Assembly (NCBI GenBank): GCA_964563975.1
Contig: CAZLZJ010000044.1
Location: forward strand, 1-18,699
Length of the DNA: 18,699 nucleotides
Direction: 5' to 3'
DNA from: JAAYJR01 sp964563975
GTDB lineage: Bacteria; Bacteroidota; Bacteroidia; Bacteroidales; Prolixibacteraceae
Under the pieces are notes generated by a model. It was not told where the DNA came from. It saw nothing but the letters and a program-made list of their open reading frames with translations, and did no database searches. The position numbers were made by a program, and so were the translations under genes. Position 1 is the stretch's first letter; each line of letters opens with the position of its first letter. Below, piece by piece: positions 16,276 through 18,699 of this stretch.

Positions 16276-17376
16276 ATGAATGAGATAACTTTCAATAAAA
16301 ATAAGCGCATTAAATCCATTGATGTTCTAAGAGGATTTACAATGTTCTGGATAATTGGGGGTGATAAAATAATGAGATCTTTGCCTGATATCTCTCAAAA
16401 TATTGTCTTCACTACTCTTAACCAACAACTTAGACACGTAGAATGGATTGGATTTCATTTTTATGATTTAATTTTTCCTATGTTCCTTTTTCTAATAGGA
16501 GTAGTAATGCCATTTTCAATTGAACGGAGAATTCAAAAGGGAGCAAATAAGCGCAATCTTTATAAACATATTTTTCAGAGGGCCTTAACAATGTTTGTTC
16601 TTGGATTAATATATTATGGTATTAAAGATCCGGATTTAAAATCATTAGGATACTATGGAGTTTTGCAACTTTTAGCTGTCGGCTACTTTTTTTCGTCATT
16701 AATAATGATAAATACAAATCTAAAAGGAATAATTTATTGGACCGGAGGAATTATGTTATTATACTTCATCCTTTTAAAATTTATTCCTGTTCCGGAACAT
16801 GGAGCCGGTATCTTAACACCAGAAGGAAATTTTTCTAATTATATTGGAAGTCTGGCTTCTGATATTTTATCTACTAAATTTCGAAAAATATTTACTCCTT
16901 ATATGATATCTCCCATTTCAACTGCTTTATTGGGAATATTAGCTGGATATTGGCTTCGAAAAGATGTAAATCCTTTAATTAAAATAAAAGGATTATTGAT
17001 TGGAGGTTCAATTTTAATTATTTGTAGCTTAATCTGGTCTATTTGGATACCTGTTATAAAAAACCTTTGGTCTGGATCATTTGTGTTACTTACAGCTGGA
17101 ATAAGTTCTATCCTATTAGGATTGTTCTATTGGATTATTGATATAAAGGGATATACAAAATGGACATTCTTTTTTAATGTAATAGGTCTAAACTCAATTA
17201 CCATCTATTTTCTTTCACGTATAGTTGATTTTAAAGCTATAGTAATATTTTTCACTCAAAGCATAATCGGTTATTTAGGAAATGCACAGTCTTTTTTCAT
17301 TGCTGTTTGTATTACTTTAATGCATTGGTTGGTAGTTTATTGGCTGTATAAAAATAAAATATTTATTAAAATTTAA
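16276..17376 (+). CDS. Multi-pass acyltransferase, HGSNAT/NagX (DUF5009-like) family
   Basis: A 366-residue inner-membrane protein with about ten hydrophobic segments. The N-terminal signature KSIDVLRGFTMFWIIGGD (13-30) and RHVEWIGFHFYDLIFPMFLF (53-72) match the family that includes heparan-alpha-glucosaminide N-acetyltransferase and bacterial NagX. H54 sits where, aligned by eye, human HGSNAT has its catalytic histidine (His269, KHASWNGL). HGSNAT moves an acetyl group from acetyl-CoA across the membrane to a glucosamine end. The bacterial proteins are linked to amino-sugar use but their reaction is mostly not shown. It lies downstream of susD, beyond a stem-loop, in the same direction, so it is likely part of the same locus. 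Codons are noticeably richer in A and T than in the following gene. Full length and no broken motif. Confidence 0.78.
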   Translation: MNEITFNKNKRIKSIDVLRGFTMFWIIGGDKIMRSLPDISQNIVFTTLNQQLRHVEWIGFHFYDLIFPMFLFLIGVVMPFSIERRIQKGANKRNLYKHIFQRALTMFVLGLIYYGIKDPDLKSLGYYGVLQLLAVGYFFSSLIMINTNLKGIIYWTGGIMLLYFILLKFIPVPEHGAGILTPEGNFSNYIGSLASDILSTKFRKIFTPYMISPISTALLGILAGYWLRKDVNPLIKIKGLLIGGSILIICSLIWSIWIPVIKNLWSGSFVLLTAGISSILLGLFYWIIDIKGYTKWTFFFNVIGLNSITIYFLSRIVDFKAIVIFFTQSIIGYLGNAQSFFIAVCITLMHWLVVYWLYKNKIFIKI

Positions 17377-17774
17377 TGGTACATTGATTCTGGTTATTAC
17401 TTTATAGTAAATTGGGTACAAATAGTTCATTATAAATTGTTAAAATATTTTTAGGATTTCTCTTAAATAACGAAAATACTTTGAAATATATGTTTTTCAT
17501 TAATTTCTAGGATCTGCAAAATTGGCAACCTTAAAATTTAGAGATCTTGGTATTACAAATTCAAATTTTTTAATTCCATTTTTCTGAATTATTTTTATTG
17601 TACTAAACCATCACCCCGCCAACCAATCCAAATTTGGCAATTTCACAAAATCTGACTTTATTTGAACGCAGGATATATAACTTAAGGTATTCATCTGAAT
17701 ATTTATACATTTAAGATTTTATATATCTTTATGGCTGACTTTTACAGAAATTATTATTAACTATTTTTTTAACT
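17377..17774. other. 398-bp AT-rich intergenic region with weak promoter signals
   Basis: No open reading frame or RNA gene is supported here. The region holds a perfect 10-bp palindrome CCAAATTTGG (17628-17637), a possible operator site, and a -7-like TATCTTTA (17724-17731) about 44 nt before the next ATG, without a clear -33 element. A weak hairpin (TTACT/AGTAA, about 17396-17409) follows the membrane gene. Its length suggests the gene at 17775 has its own promoter rather than being tightly co-transcribed. Confidence 0.5.
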
Positions 17775-18699
17775 ATGAAGAAATTTATTTTACTGCCTCT
17801 AATTATCAACTTTTTATTCGTGTTCTTTGCCAACGGCAACACGATTAATGGTGAAGACATCGTCCTTGAAAACCAGCAGATGAAGTTAGTGATCGGGAAT
17901 AACGGAATTGCTAAAAGCCTTATTTACAAACCTACCGGAGAAGAGTGCCTTGAACAGGGACAAGAGATATCGTTTTTCTCTGTTACCCAGGAACGGCCTT
18001 TTCATAATGAAATTAAACTTGCCTACCCGACCAAAATGATGACATTCAATGCCGAATCTGTTGTACAGAAAGGCAATGAACTTATCGTGGATTTTGAACT
18101 GATTTTCTACAATGCGCGGATTAAAGTTGATGTAACTCCTCAATACATAAACTTTACTGTAAAAGAGTTCTTTATTGAAGGTAGTGATTATGGTATCGGC
18201 GTAAACACCGGTATAATGCCGCCCGTATATGAAATGAACTTTATTCAGCTGCCGGTAAAAAACAGAAAATATTTTGGTGAGTGGCTGAATGTGAGCTGGG
18301 ATGAAAAAGTAGCTGTCAATGTGCTGGCTACCGATATCCATGCCCGTATTGATGCCGAAAAAAGAGCAGGCTATAAAATACTTAATGCCGGAATTGAAAG
18401 GGATATTCAGCTTTTGGATGTCAGTGCTGCATTAATTGTTTGCAACCCGGATGATCTGTTGGATAATATAGCCCGCGTGGAAGAGGATTTCGATCTGCCC
18501 AGGGGAGCTGCCAGCCGCAAGCATACATTGTATAACTCCTCTTATTACGCTGCTTCAGGAATAACTCCGGAAAATGCAGATGAACATATTAAATATGCCA
18601 AAATGGGAGGATTCCGTACCATGAAGTTATCTTACCATTCTATTGTGGAAAGCGGGCCTTCATGGAGCAAAAAAGGAGATTACGACTGGAGAAAGGATA
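17775..18699 (+). CDS. 5' part of a secreted protein, possible glycoside hydrolase, cut by window end
   Basis: An open frame runs from ATG 17775 to the window edge without a stop: 308 codons plus one base. The N-terminus MKKFILLPLIINFLFVFFANG is a clear Sec signal peptide with cleavage likely after residue 19-22. Residues about 25-245 look rich in beta strands (IVLENQQMKLVIGNNGIAKSL, ELIVDFELIFYNARIKVDV), as in N-terminal beta-sandwich domains of glycan-active enzymes. From about 255 the text LYNSSYYAASGITPENADEHIKYAKMGGFRTMKL reads like the first strand and helix of a TIM barrel, with SYHSIVESGPSW after it. I do not recognise the exact family; no catalytic acid can be assigned because the barrel is cut. 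Position after SusCD and the acyltransferase fits an enzyme of the same glycan locus. Codons are more G+C-rich than in the gene before it. The coding call is firm; the function is inference. Confidence 0.75.
   Translation, partial: MKKFILLPLIINFLFVFFANGNTINGEDIVLENQQMKLVIGNNGIAKSLIYKPTGEECLEQGQEISFFSVTQERPFHNEIKLAYPTKMMTFNAESVVQKGNELIVDFELIFYNARIKVDVTPQYINFTVKEFFIEGSDYGIGVNTGIMPPVYEMNFIQLPVKNRKYFGEWLNVSWDEKVAVNVLATDIHARIDAEKRAGYKILNAGIERDIQLLDVSAALIVCNPDDLLDNIARVEEDFDLPRGAASRKHTLYNSSYYAASGITPENADEHIKYAKMGGFRTMKLSYHSIVESGPSWSKKGDYDWRKD

Noticed and set aside
17886..18341. Minus-strand open frame of 151 codons near the right end
   Set aside because: It lies wholly opposite the plus-strand frame from 17775, which has a signal peptide, natural codon use and stays open to the window edge. 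The minus-strand translation resembles no protein I know.

Overview
The window looks like a chromosomal segment of a Bacteroidota bacterium, probably from the Bacteroidales/Marinilabiliales/Cytophagales side rather than an enteric Bacteroides (the rank below phylum is a guess). The evidence is an AT-rich genome, a GldB-type lipoprotein, a FecI-type sigma / FecR anti-sigma pair followed by a SusC/SusD outer-membrane pair, short-spaced lipoprotein signals, no strong Shine-Dalgarno sites, and several TAnnTTTG-like -7 boxes just before start codons.

The left part (1-7071) is mostly housekeeping. On the minus strand is a GldB-like lipoprotein gene ending in a strong stem-loop. Reading the other way are a small solitary MNT-type nucleotidyltransferase, a large SWIM-zinc-finger SNF2 helicase and a glutamine-dependent NAD+ synthetase (nadE). 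The middle part (7072-9564) holds two single genes: a Tat-signal TIM-barrel sugar isomerase/epimerase-like protein and a RhuM-family protein. RhuM is preceded by an imperfect direct repeat of about 57 bp that may be its own operator or promoter duplication.

The right part (9565-18699) is a polysaccharide-utilisation-type locus: ECF sigma factor, FecR-like anti-sigma factor, SusC with an N-terminal STN signalling domain, SusD lipoprotein, then a multi-pass acyltransferase of the HGSNAT/NagX (DUF5009-like) family, and finally the 5' part of a secreted protein that looks like a glycan-active enzyme but is cut by the window edge. The expected logic is that glycan bound by SusCD drives TonB-dependent signalling through the STN domain to FecR, which releases the ECF sigma factor to transcribe susC onwards. 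The NagX-like protein suggests, without proving, that the target glycan carries amino sugars.

The least explained structures are the RhuM upstream repeat, a compact G+C-rich element between fecR and susC made of two overlapping hairpins that also spans a possible 12-codon leader ORF, and the unrecognised secreted protein at the right end. I did not find CRISPR arrays, tRNA/rRNA genes, insertion sequences or an obvious new multi-gene defence system.
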